A DNA stretch of 64,000 bases from Karstenula rhodostoma CBS 690.94 (Eukaryota; Ascomycota; Dothideomycetes; Pleosporales; Didymosphaeriaceae). The stretch covers positions 761,052 through 825,051 of the forward strand of contig MU001501.1 in NCBI GenBank assembly GCA_010093485.1, given 5' to 3'. The notes beneath the pieces are model-generated. The model was not told the origin of the DNA, did no database searches, and saw nothing but the letters and a program-made list of their open reading frames with translations. Position 1 is the first letter of the stretch. Every line of letters starts with the position of its first letter. Made by a program: the position numbers and the translations under genes. Below are positions 13,227 to 24,535 of this stretch, piece by piece.

Positions 13227-16200
13227 AAAGAAATATAATAATAAGAATATAAGTATTATATAGTTATATATATAAGTAAAATAATTTTATAATAATTATA
13301 TAAGTATTTACTATATCTATTTTACTATATTATATAGGACCTATTTAATATAGAGTAAAGGTAAATACTTAAATTCTAGATTTTTATAATAAAGAAAGAA
13401 TTTAGTAGGAAGTTCTATAATTTTAATCTATAAGAAAAGATATTTTTAGAGATTTTATAATTAATAAAATACCTATTAACCTTTATAAAGAATAAATACT
13501 AGCTCTAAATTATATAAATCTAGTAAGATAATAATATAGTAATACTCTTATAGTAAGGGATATTATAATATAAGGAATAGATAATTAAAAAAGGAATTAT
13601 AATTAACCCTTTACTACCTTATATATATAAAACTAATAGTTTAGTAGAGTAAGCTAGAAAAGAGCTAATTAAATAAATAGTAAAAATAAAGTCTAGCACA
13701 AATCTACTAATAAAGCTATAACTAGAGATTATAGATATAGTAGTCTAGCTATATAATATAAGCCTAAGTATAATATATAGCTTCTAATTACTAAATAAAG
13801 TATTAAATAGCTAGTTTTAATAGTACTTTTAATACTATAAGCCTATAATTATATAATATATAATAGTAGATCTCTATCTAGACTAGAGTAGAATTTATAC
13901 CTATAGATATTAAGTATATCCTCTAATAAAGAATTATAAAGCTAGATATAATAGAAAGGAATTTAAAATAAATCTAAGAGTTTATATTAAGTATTTAGTA
14001 GGCTATTAAACTTTTAATATCTATAGAATATAGATTCCTATACTTAATTAAGTAATTATAACTAGAAATATTATATTTAATAAAATAATCTTCTACTAGG
14101 GAGTATATAAAATTAAGCTCCTAAAGATAAAAACTTTAAAAATTATAAAAAGTATTTATAAGAATAAAATTAATAATTTAGAAGATATATTTAATATAAT
14201 TAATTTTACTTCTAGCTTAAATAAGTATATAAGTACTATAAGAATTAAGAATACTAAGTAACTACTTAGAGGTAAAGGATTAGAGTAAATAAATTCTAAG
14301 AATAGCTAGCTAAGAAATTAAAAAGTAATAATATTAATTACTATATAAGTTATAGATATAGCTAGCTAGTAGCTAGAAATTTATATAAGCTAAAATTTAA
14401 ATATAGAATTTATAATCCTAGATATAATACTATAGCTAGATATTATAAGAACTAATTAATATAATTATAAAAATACTAGAAGCTACTAGAATTAGAATTT
14501 AACTAGAAGAACTAGTAAACTAGAGCCTTAGAATAGTATTTCCTTAGAGTAGGAGCTTTAAAACCTTATTACTATTTCTTAATCTAGTATAACTAACTCT
14601 ATATTACTAGATAAAGTAGGAAATTTATTAATAAGTTAAAGATAATAGTATATCTTTCTTATAGTAAGTAAGGTAAGTAAATAACTTTAAGAAAAGGTAC
14701 TTAAAATTAACTAATTAATAAGTAGGTATATATTAGTTTAAAAGTTAAAATAATAAGATATAGATTATAATAATTAGTTAGAAGGTAGATTAAATTTTAG
14801 TATATATATACTAATAGTAAATCTATCTTTAAAAAATAGTTTTTAGATTAACTTTATATATATATTTATACTAGGAGTAGATAAAACCTAGAATAAGTAT
14901 AAAAACTATAAAATACTAAATATAATAGTTATAATAACTATACTTAAAAAATTAAAACTAGTAATATTACTAGCTTATCTATATAGAGATAAGTTACTAC
15001 TAGAACTAATATTCTAGAAATATCTACTTTCTTATTCTTTAAAAAAACTATTTAAGTAAGCTATAATTAAAGAGATTACTATTTTATAGTAGAAAGGAAC
15101 TTAAATAAAGCTATTCTAATTATAAATAATAAAATACTTACTCTTATTAAAATAGGTATTTATATATAAACTTAATTAAAATAGTTAGTTTAAGAATTAT
15201 AAAACTTATATTATAGTTAAAAGGAACTTTTAACTAAAGAATACCCTATATTTAACTTATACTACTATACTTATAGTAAGGTTATTTTAAGTAGTAATAG
15301 TAATTATTATAGAGTTTAACCTTAAGATTAAATAATATAATATTATAAAAGTATTTCTAAATACTATAATTATAGTAGATAATTCTATAACTTATAAACT
15401 TTTAAATAGGTTTAAAATACTAAGAATATATATAAAATTAAATTAAGCTCTCTATAGTTTAAAAGACTTACTACTTCTTTAGTATAAAGAGTTTTCCTAC
15501 TTACTTAGAGCTAAAGGATTTAAAGTTTTAAAGGAAGAGCCTTATTTATTCCTTTCTAGAGATTAGAAAATCCTAGTACTATTCTATATAGATAATATAC
15601 TACTTCTATATTATAATAACTATAAAGAGTAAGTTTAAATACTATAGAATAAGGTTATAAATAAATATAAGATTAAAAATAAGGAACTAGTTAAGTAGTT
15701 TCTTAGAGTATAAGTAATTAGAGACTAAAATAATTAAATAATTATACTTATATATAATATATATATTAATAAGATTATAAAAAAATTTAAGCTTTATAAA
15801 ATTAAAAGCTTCCTACCTACTCCTCTCTTAATTAATAAGCTTAAAAAGAGTAAAGGTAAAGTATTACTATAGTAAATTAAAAGTTATTAAGAAAAGGTTA
15901 AATTAGTATTATATATAGTAATTATATTATAACTAGATATTATATTTATTATATTAAAGCTATTCTTCTTTCTTACTAACCTAAGTATAAAGTATAAAGT
16001 AGTAATTAATTAAGTAATTCTATACCTCTATAGGATATACTAAAAAGTAATTTAGTTTAGTAGATATAATAGTCTAGACCTACTTATTTATAGAGATATA
16101 TTTTTTATAGATAATCTACTAATAAAATAATTATTCTATAAGTATATTACTCTACTATTTAGTAGTACTATTCTATAGAAAATAGCTTATTAAAGTATAA

Positions 16201-18156
16201 TTATAATTTTAACTATAAAAGTAGAGCTTTTTACTCTAAAATATATTAGTAAAGAAGTAATAGCTTTAAAGTACTTCTTTACTAAACTTATACTAGACTT
16301 AGAATTACTCTAGTAAATCTACTATAATAACTAGTAAATAATTAGACTAGTAATTAAAAAAAATAAAAGAATTACTATATACTTTTACTATATTAATATC
16401 TAGAATATATAGCTATAATAAAAGTATATAAAGGGATTATTTAAGGTTTTATATTTTAAAATAAGTAAAATACCTATAAATAGTTTAATAAAAGTACTAT
16501 TAAAATAGTAGTTTACTAGATTTATATAGCTATTTAACTTTTAAGATATAAGTTTTATAATTATAGATATAGAAGAAATAAAGTAAATAAAAATTTATTA
16601 GATTTAATTATAAAAAGTACTTTTTAACTAGAGAATAAAAGAAAAATAAAAGAAAAATAAAAAAAATTTATTTTATTTAAATATATTAAATATTTAATTA
16701 AAGAGCTTATAAAGTTAAATATACTACTATACTTTTAATATATTAAAGTACCTAAAATACCTATATCTAAAGCTACCTTAACTATAAATAAAAAATTTCT
16801 TAGTTTTAAAAAATCTATTATAACTATATAGATACTCTTTAAAATAATTAAAGTTAGGCTACTACTAATTTATACTATAATAACTAATACTTAGGCCTGC
16901 CTTATAGAGTTACTATAAAGTATAGTACTTATAAAGAGTAAGTATATTATACTTAAAAGTATATATAGCCTTTTATAAGTCTACTTTCTAGCTATCTATA
17001 AAATAGATCTACTAGAAAGTAAATAGAGTAGGGATAAAAGTAATAAAAATAAAAATAAAAGTAAGAGAAATAAAAATAGGAGTAGAGATAAGAGTAGGTA
17101 AAAGTAGAATAAGAGTAAGTAAAATAGGGATAGAAATAAAAAGAATAGAAAAAAAGCTAGTTATTAAGTAAGGGTTCTATAAAAGTATAAGAAGGGTTTT
17201 TTAATTCTTATTTTAATTTTTTAGTATAGTTTAAATATACTACTATAAATAATTAACCTTATAAGTCTATATATAATTAGTAAAAATCTAAGTAATAAGA
17301 AAGATAAAAAAAGTTTATACTTAAATTTAAATTATTATAGAATAGAATAAAATATATTATATATATAACTAGAAATAATAAACTATAATAATTAATAAAG
17401 CTTAACTAGATAAGTAGAGAATCTAGCTTATATTAATTTATATAAGTATATATAATAGTAAAAGTAGTACCCTATCTACTAGTTTATAATATTATAGTAA
17501 AGGCTATCTAATCTACTATTTAAGGTACTTATTAAATAGCTAAAATAGCTTATTAGCTAGATAGCCTTAATATACTTTTCTTTTATAGCTAGGGGAGTAT
17601 ATAATACTATTAAAGGAGCTTAGCTAAAAGTATAAAAAGTAAACTAAGTAGAAGGATAATTAAATTAATAAGTTATTTAAAAAGTTATAGTAAATCTTTT
17701 AGTAGTAATTACTTATTTAGCTTTAAGTCTTTTTTTTTATTTATATATTTTAGTAGTGTAAGCTTTAGTAGCGTTATTAGCTATCTAAAAGATATAAATA
17801 AAGTATTAAAAAGTAAAAGGTAAGAATATACTATAAGATAGAATAATAGGGATAAAAAAGAAAAATTTAAAAGGTATAAAAAATACCTTTTTATTTTACC
17901 TATCTCTACTAGTTTATATTATATAATAATTACTTACCTTATTTACTATTACTTATTATACCTAGTTATAAGGCTACTATTATTTATAAATACTATATTA
18001 AGTACTAGGAGACTTTTACTCTAGCTAATTAGTATTATAATACTAATAATAGTATAATATAAGTAGGAAATTATAGTCTAAGCTATATATTTCTAAAGGG
18101 AGCTAATCTAAATAATTAAATTTTATTAGTAGATAAATAATAAGCGCTATTCGCCT

Positions 18157-18162
18157 AGGGGG
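18157..18162 (+). other. CopC polypurine tract
   Basis: AGGGGG lies two bases before the 3' LTR start at 18165. It is conserved in the same place in the other copies (complement next to the 3' LTRs at 6493, 28589 and 48413). It fits the plus-strand primer role of an LTR-retrotransposon PPT. Confidence 0.75.
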
Positions 18163-18164
18163 TA

Positions 18165-18370
18165 TATTAAGAATATAAATAATACTTAGTAATATTAGGG
18201 TTTATAGAGTTCTAATTAGCTATAATAAGGGGTACCTTAACCTAAGTACTAAACTAATTTAGGATAAGTATAGTATATAACTAGTCTTTCTAGTAATCTT
18301 TTCTTATATAGTAATCTAATTAATTCGCTCCCTAAATAAAGGGATATTTAAACTTCTTTTCTCCACTATA
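18165..18370 (+). repeat. CopC 3' LTR (206 bp)
   Basis: This LTR starts TATTAAGAAT and ends CTCCACTATA. It is the same length as all other complete LTRs of the family. Non-copia sequence begins at 18371. Confidence 0.93.
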
Positions 18371-18570
18371 TTACTATTACTAATTTTAGTTAAAAAATAG
18401 TAACTAAGTAATTACTATAATAACTAAGTAATTACTTAGTTACTATTACTATTACTATTTACTAATTACTTAGTTACTATTTACTATTACTATTTACTTA
18501 AAGTAAATTAATTACTTAGTTACTATTTACTTAGTTATATAGTAATTACTTAGTTATTTATAATACTAGT
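18371..18570. repeat. Low-complexity palindromic repeat, TAACTAAGTAATTACTTAG type
   Basis: About 200 bp is built from short motifs such as TTACTA, TAACTAAGTAATTACTTAG and their reverse complements, so the same motif recurs on both strands. It lies between the CopC 3' LTR and the gypsy gag fragment and seems to replace the rest of that gag. No gene is visible in it. Confidence 0.7.
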
Positions 18571-19090
18571 ACTTAGCCTATTATTCCTTATCTACCTCTT
18601 TAAATATAACTTAGATCTATTTCTTAAAACCTTTTTAGTAGTTAAAAACCTTCTTTATTTCTACCTTTTACTTCTTTAGAGTTTCTTTATATTTAAGGTA
18701 ATCCTTAATTAAGGATTATAGCTATTCTATAACTCTCTCTTTTATATATATTCTAGTAGCTAGAATCTTAGCTTAATTATTTTTAAATATATAACTATTA
18801 TACTAATAGTATAATTTTATATTTATTAGAAAGGTTTTAAGTCTAGCTTTATCTCTATTAAAGAGTTCTAGGACTTTAAAGTTAACTTTTAGTATCTATA
18901 CTACTAGTATTATCTTTTTATTTATAAGTTTTATTAACTACTCTTTAAGCTATTAGATCTTATTAGCCTAAGTAGCTAGTACTATAGCTAGATTTATTAT
19001 AGGGCTAGAAGCTAAGCTTTTAGTTACTACCTTAAATACTACTAAGCTAAATAGTATTACTATATTAATTTAAACCTTTAAGTAGTTAAA
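18571..19090 (-). pseudogene. Ty3/gypsy-type Gag (capsid) fragment, RIP-inactivated
   Basis: Read on the minus strand, one frame gives a recognisable fungal Ty3/gypsy Gag once TAG and TAA are allowed as former Gln or Trp codons. A helical N-terminal part is followed by LFNRDKARLKTFL and IKLYY, matching the family pattern FxGxRxKLxxFLxQxxLY. Then come KILATRIYIKERVIE, equivalent to the KVLYAATYLKGxAxEW block, and KDYLKY. The end is a VFNY...IFKEVDKE segment, equivalent to the F...FxxxLxxxFGDxDEER block. The order and spacing of these blocks make the call firm. No zinc knuckle, protease or polymerase follows: the frame runs into low-complexity repeat at 18570. It is an orphan piece unrelated to the copia family around it. 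Confidence 0.7.
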
Positions 19091-20279
19091 ATATTATAAG
19101 GGGTTTTCTATATACCTAACTAAGGTCTATACCTTAAGAATTATTTAAGAAATAAGATATAATAGAGGCTATATAAAAAAGTAGATAAATATTCTATATT
19201 ATAATAATATATAATATAATAATATTAAAAGAAGACTAAATATTTATATAGATATAAAATACTTTAATTTAAATATAAAAGTAAACTACTTCTAAATAAT
19301 ATCTTAAGTTAACTATAAAGAATAAAAACTATATTAAAATTCTTTTAAATTATATATTAGTTATTTTAATCCTTACTATTTTAAAATTCTCTAGTTTACT
19401 TCTATAAATTCTTCCCTCTTAGTAAGAGTATCTACTTTACTTCTACTAAGACCTAGTACTCTTAAAATCTTATATTCTTAGTAGGATTATAGTTATATAA
19501 CTTATAATATAAGCTACCTTATAGGCTTATATATAAGTACCTATTAGCCTTATCTCTATTACTAATATCTTATATATAATTCTTTTCTTCCTTCTAGCCT
19601 GGTTCTATCGTGATTATAATAGGGTAGTTAAAGTATAGGTAGGGGTAGGGTTAGTATACCTATCTAGGTTACCTATATAATATAGTAACTAAATTATTCT
19701 ATTAATAGATATTATATAATAAATAGGTATAAATTAAGATTCTATTTTTATTACTTATAATTAATTTTAGATTTAATAATCTATATATATATTTATTATA
19801 TTTATTTATTATAGTAATAACTACTCTAAATACTACTATAGCCTTTAGTACTTTTATAGTAGGGGGGCTATTCTTTTCCCTTAGGTACTCTATATAATTT
19901 CTTATTTAAAAATATCTTTATCTTTTTCCTTTTCTATTTTTTCTTTCTTATTTACTTATACTAATAGCTTAGACTTATATATATTACTTAGAAGTTTATA
20001 TAAATCCCTAAACTAACTATTATCTTTATTAGTTCTACTTTTAACTTTAGGGCTTAGATTATTATTTATCTCTTAAGTAATAGTATCTTTAAATATTAAA
20101 AACTTTTAAATTATACTAGTAGTAAAATTATACTTTTAATTCCTAATTATATCTTTTATTAAATTAAAAATATACTTTACTCTAACTTTAGTAATTAGTA
20201 TTACTAGAATATCCTTTATAACCTAAGTAAGGTAAGGATAGGCTCCCTTATTAAATTTTTACTATTTAAAAAGATTAAA
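19091..20279. other. AT-rich sequence, no recognisable gene
   Basis: This RIP-like DNA lies upstream, in element sense, of the gypsy gag fragment. It could hold that element's 5' untranslated region or LTR, but no repeat partner is present in the window. A G-rich patch near 19641-19658 (AGGTAGGGGTAGGGTTAG) is too short and irregular to be telomeric. Confidence 0.4.
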
Positions 20280-20292
20280 ATCTTTACTCTAT

Positions 20293-20430
20293 ATATTGTA
20301 GAGATTCACTATAAGGTAGGGTGACTCAATAAAGTAGGGGGGATAAAAAGGCGCGTTGTGCTTTACCAATACACGAACAAAGGGGGACTAAAAAAGTAGC
20401 TAAGGCGCGCCCAGCGTCTGTGCGCAGGCT
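20293..20430 (+). mobile_element. S140 copy 1: short mobile sequence with 13-bp target repeats
   Basis: This 138-bp unit is conserved with 21972-22117 and 44407-44559, and inverted with 43999-44149. It is bounded by perfect 13-bp direct repeats ATCTTTACTCTAT at 20280-20292 and 20431-20443, which define it as an insertion. It is the least RIP-mutated stretch of the whole window, with many CpG, CpA and TpG left and GC-rich blocks such as GGCGCGCCCAGCG. It has no coding capacity, poly(A) tail or terminal inverted repeat. Target repeats of this length suggest target-primed retrotransposition by a LINE enzyme. I find no clear pol III promoter pair, so SINE status is unproven. The assigned strand is arbitrary. 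Confidence 0.8.
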
Positions 20431-20443
20431 ATCTTTACTCTAT

Positions 20444-20870
20444 CTTATATAAAATAAGCTAAAATAAAGTTTATTTTTTTAGTAAATTACCCTTTATAGG
20501 TCTTCCTCTATATTATATAAAATAGAACTAGAAAGCTAGAATAGATTACTTACTAATTACTATTATAACTTATAAAATTATTTATTAGTCTAGTTTCTTC
20601 TAGAATATATTACTAAAACTAGAGTAATATCTCTTTATTCTAGAGAATTATAGTAGTTAAGATATTTAAGGAACTCTTATTATTATATATATTTATCTTA
20701 AACCTTCTATATCTTATTTTATATAAATAGTTAGAATATTTATATAATAAAAGGCTATAATAATATACCTTATATATAATAAACTTCTAACTTAGATTTA
20801 GTATTATTATATAGTTAAATAGGTATTTATATTTACCTTCTATTCTTATATAGTATTTTAATAATTTTAC
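20444..20870 (-). pseudogene. Possible zinc-finger protein remnant, RIP-inactivated
   Basis: On the minus strand one frame is unusually open at its start, with one stop in about 65 codons. It reads KFIIYKVYYYS then YSNYLYKIRYRRF. If TAT codons at finger positions were TGT or CAT before RIP, this is C-x2-C followed by an HL-x4-H finger. That would resemble the finger found in fungal OrsD-like (DUF3505) and helicase-associated proteins. The assignment depends on undoing RIP at four residues and is only suggestive. The frame ends at the right target repeat of S140 copy 1 (20431-20443), so S140 may have landed in this sequence. Confidence 0.28.
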
Positions 20871-21460
20871 TTAACCCCTTTTAGCTATAACTTTTATAAT
20901 ATTAGGCTAAGTTATCCCCCCTCTATTATTCTAATTCTTATCTAAGTTATCTATTATCTTATTAAGGAAGTTAAAAAGGTAGTTATATATAAGTTTAAGG
21001 TAGTAAATAGGTAGGGATTAGATTAGGGTTAGGGTCTTATATAAGTATACCTAATCCTAACCTAACCCCTATTTAGATTTTTAGTTACTTTTTTAGGTAG
21101 AGGTTAGGTAGGGGTTATATAGACTTTAGGTTAGGATAGAGTCTTAGGTAATAGAATTAGAGTAGATTTTATTAAGCTAAAATATATTCTAAAGTTATTA
21201 TAGCTAATTATTATAGCTAAATAAAATTTCTATAGTTTAGAATATAAATATAAATAAAGCTCTATATTAAGAAATATAGTAAGGAATAAAGTAAGAAATA
21301 TTTTAGTTAGCTAGAATTTAAAAAAATATATTTTTAATAGTTAAAAAATATATAGTTTATTATAGATAATTATTATAAATATAAATACTAAGTCTTATTT
21401 AAGTATAGTAAATACTATCTAAATTATATCTACTAGAAACTTTAAAATTAAAACTTTTAT
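20871..21460. other. AT-rich sequence, no recognisable gene
   Basis: RIP-like sequence. Near 21005-21145 there are several TTAGGG-like and CCTAAC-like words in both orientations (for example ATTAGGGTTAGGG and CTAACCTAACCC). They do not form a regular array. A plus-strand stretch near 21365-21430 has Tyr-rich codons that might be former Cys and His, but no motif is clear. Confidence 0.35.
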
Positions 21461-21560
21461 TATAACTAAGACCTAAAAACTATAACTAGAATCTAAAAAC
21501 TAGAACTAAAACCTAAAAACTAGAACTAGAACCTAGAAACTAGAACTAAAATCTAAAAAC
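21461..21560 (+). repeat. 20-bp minisatellite, about 5 copies
   Basis: Five tandem units of TAGAACTAAAACCTAAAAAC, with variants at A/G and C/T positions, followed by a partial sixth. The differences between units are mostly RIP-type transitions, so the array was probably more uniform before mutation. Confidence 0.85.
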
Positions 21561-21971
21561 TAGAACTAGAACTAAAACCCTATCTATATACTAAAACCTA
21601 TATACTAGAACTTATTATAGTATAATTATATAAGCTAATAGTCCCTTATTTAAATAGTAATATACTTAGTATAAATTATATTTATATTATAATTTATTCT
21701 AGTTAGTAAAGATAGGTAAAAAACTAGGAATTAAATTATATACTTTCTAAATATCTAACTAGAAAGGCTTTAGTAGACTCTTATAAAGCCTTAAGAGTAC
21801 TTAATTAGAATTAGAAATTTAAATAGTTAAAATTATAATAAGTAATTTTATATATAAGTTTTAAAAATAGTAGTATTCTAAAAAAGAGCTTAGTAGACTT
21901 CTAGTATTACTTAATCTAATAAAGAGTAATAGCTATATATAATTAGCTTAAAGCTATAATAATAAATTATA

Positions 21972-22117
21972 TATATACTATAGAAATTCACTATAAGGTA
22001 GGGTAACTTAATAAAGTAGGGGGGATAAAAAGATATATTATACTTTACTAATATATAAATAAAAGGGGACTAAAAAAGTGGCTAAGACTTACCTAGCGTC
22101 TATATATAGGCTAACTA
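21972..22117 (+). mobile_element. S140 copy 2: short mobile sequence with 14-bp target repeats
   Basis: This second direct copy of the unit at 20293 is more RIP-mutated: where copy 1 has CpA, TpG or CpG this copy often has TpA. It is flanked by perfect 14-bp direct repeats AATAATAAATTATA at 21958-21971 and 22118-22131. The unit runs a few bases further at the right (GGCTAACTA) than copy 1 (GGCT). Copies therefore differ in length at that end, as 5' truncation of a retrotransposed sequence on the opposite strand would produce. No coding potential. Confidence 0.78.
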
Positions 22118-22131
22118 AATAATAAATTATA

Positions 22132-23082
22132 ATAACTTACTATCTAGTTTATAGTAGTTCTTTTTCTTAGGCTTTTTAGGGGGGGGTTTTTTATAGATAG
22201 CCTTATCTATAAGGTTTAACTTAAGTACTTTACTACTAGTAGGAACTTAAATACTAGTTTACTTAGTTCTTACTATAGTAGAAAGATTAGTATTAGGATA
22301 AAAGTATATTATCTTTATATAGATTATACTTATATAGTATTATATAATTACTAAGTTTTATATAATTACTAAGTTTTATATAATTACTAAGTATTATATA
22401 ATTACTAAGTATTATATTATTAAAATACTATACTAGACCTATAAATAATCTACCTAAAATTAGCTAACCTAATACTTATACCTATACTTAAATAATTATA
22501 TACCTTTATTACTATCCTATTCTACTCCTATATAATAAAGTATATTAAGTATAAATTACTTAAGACTTTATTTTCTAATACTCTAATTTCTAATAGATTT
22601 ATATATAAAGAGTTCTTTATACTAATAGAGGTATTTATTCTAGTCTTTTATTATAGCTATTACTAATTTATATAGGGTTAGGCCTTTAAAGCTAATAAAG
22701 TTAGCTAAATCCTTATACTTTATAGTTAAGTTAGTTCTAAAAAAGGCTACCCTATAAATTTTAAGTTAATATATAAAGATAAATTTAGTATAAATAGCTA
22801 TATAATTTAGTAAAAAGACTATACTACTTTTTATTCTAAAGAAAACTAAGTTATTAAAAAAGCCTAGGCTTTAGATTATTAAGTAAGAGTCTAGTTTAAA
22901 AAGAAGCTATAAAAGAATTCTAAGTATAGTATTTTATTAAAGATAGATAAAGCTATAATATTTAAGAATAAATAAAAGAGTAAGGCTAAAAGGTATTTTA
23001 ATAACTAGAAAAGTAATTAGTATTATTATAGGCTTTTATTATATCTACTTACTTTTTAATAGCTAAATAGCTTAAGTTAAAG
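22132..23082. other. AT-rich sequence with simple repeats, no recognisable gene
   Basis: RIP-like DNA between S140 copy 2 and the CopD 3' LTR. It holds a run of eight G near 22180 and an 18-bp tandem repeat at 22341-22412. No frame shows a known motif. Confidence 0.4.
22341..22412 (+). repeat. 18-bp tandem repeat, 4 copies
   Basis: Four head-to-tail units of TATATAATTACTAAGTTT, the last two ending TAT in place of TTT. Near-perfect copies in otherwise RIP-mutated DNA suggest expansion after, or escape from, mutation. Confidence 0.9.
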
Positions 23083-23288
23083 TATAGTAGAGAAAAGGAG
23101 CTTAAATATCCATTTATTTAGAAAGTAAATTAATTAGATTACTATATAAGAAAAGATTACTAGAAAGGCTAGTTATATACTATACTTATCCTAAATTAGT
23201 TTAGTACTTAGGTTAAGTTATCCCTTATTATAGCTAATTAGAGCTTTATAAATTATAATATTATTAAGTATTATTTATATTCTTAATA
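23083..23288 (-). repeat. CopD 3' LTR (206 bp)
   Basis: Copia-family LTR in reverse orientation, more degenerate than most (for example CCATTTATTTAGAAAG where others have CCCTTTATTTAGGGAG). Left flank TAAAG. Internal sequence with the complementary purine-tract remnant begins at 23289. Confidence 0.9.
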
Positions 23289-24320
23289 TATCCCTTAGGT
23301 AAATAGTACTTATTATTTATTTATTAATAGAATTTAATTATTTAGCTTAGCTTTTTTTAGAAATATATAGTTTAGATAATAATTTCCTACTTATATTATA
23401 CTATTATTAGTATTATAATACTAATTAGCTAGGGTAAGAAACTTTTAGTACTTAGTATAATACTTATAAATAGTAGTAGTCTTATAACTAGGTATAGTAA
23501 GTAATAGTAAATAAAGTAAGTAATTATTATATAGTATAAACTAGTAGAGATAGGTAAAATAAAAAGGTATTTTTTATACCTTTTAAATTTTTCTTTTTTA
23601 TCTCTATTATTCTATCTTATAGTATATTCTTACCTTTTATTTTTTAATACTTTACTTATACTTTTTAGATAGCTAATAATACTACTAAAGTTTATACTAC
23701 TAAAGTATATAAATAAAAAAAGAGACTTAAAACTAAATAAGTAGCTATTATTAAAAGATTTACTATAACTTTTTAAATAACTTATTAATCTAATTACTTT
23801 CCTACTTAGTCTATTTTTTATACTTTTAGCTAAGCTCTTTTATTAGTATTATATATTCCCCTAATTATAAAAGAAGAATATATTAAGGCTAGTTAGCTAC
23901 TAAGCTATTTTAGCTACTTAAATAATACTTTAAATAGTAGGTTAAATAGCCTCTATTATAATATTATAAACTAGTAAATAAACTATTATCTTTACTATTA
24001 TATATATTTATATAAACTAGTATAAACTAGATTCTCTACTTATCTAGTTAAATTTTACTAATTATTATAGTCTACTATTCTTAGTTATATATATAATATA
24101 CTTTATTCTATTCTATAATAATCTAGACTTTAGTATAAACTTTTCTTATCTTTTTTATTATTTAGATTTTTACTAACTATATATAGGCTTATAAGGTTAA
24201 TTATTTATAATAGTATATTTAAGTTATATTAAGGGATTAAAATAATAGTTAAAAGACCTATTTTATATTTTTATAAAATTTCTACTTAATAACTAGCTCT
24301 TTTTTTATTTTCTCTATTTC

Positions 24321-24535
24321 TATTTTTATTTTTATTTTTATTTTTATTTTTATTTTTATTTTTATTTTTATTTTTATTTTTATTTTTATTTTTATTTTTA
24401 TTTTTATTTTTATTTNNNNNNNNNNTTTTTATTTTTATTTTTATTTTTATTTTTATTTTTATTTTTATTTTTATTTTTATTTTTATTTTTATTTTTATTT
24501 TTATTTTTATTTTTATTTTTTATTTTTATTTTTAT
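24321..24535 (+). repeat. (TTTTA)n microsatellite with a 10-N gap
   Basis: A nearly pure pentanucleotide array interrupted by 10 N at 24416-24425. In other copies the same place (CopA about 165-300, CopG about 49420-49560) carries an irregular pyrimidine repeat of the CTACTTCTATC type. The array appears to have arisen in CopD by RIP of that repeat to TTTTA followed by slippage expansion. The true length is uncertain because of the gap. Confidence 0.95.

Larger units (their letters stand above)
13227..18370 (+). mobile_element. CopC: Ty1/copia retrotransposon, plus strand, 3' two-thirds
   Basis: This is a plus-strand copia element whose 5' part lies left of the window beyond CopA, with a 116-bp piece at 6172-6287. 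It contains the integrase tail near 13625-13800. The RT segment is at 15577-15604 and reads LFYIDNILL. RNase H lies at about 15960-16510, followed by a 3' extension of about 1.6 kb, a purine tract and a 3' LTR at 18165-18370. Stop codons interrupt every frame. It is the host of CopA and CopB and therefore older than both. Confidence 0.92.

Noticed and set aside
20396..20406. TAGCTAAGGCG in S140 fits a pol III A-box pattern
   Set aside because: It lies near the end of the unit with no B box downstream, so the match is probably chance.
21005..21145. Telomere-like TTAGGG and CCTAAC words
   Set aside because: They are scattered, occur in both orientations and never form a regular tandem array, so this is not a telomere or clear interstitial telomere.
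22341..22412. CRISPR-like repeat array
   Set aside because: The 18-bp units are head to tail with no spacers, so this is an ordinary tandem repeat.
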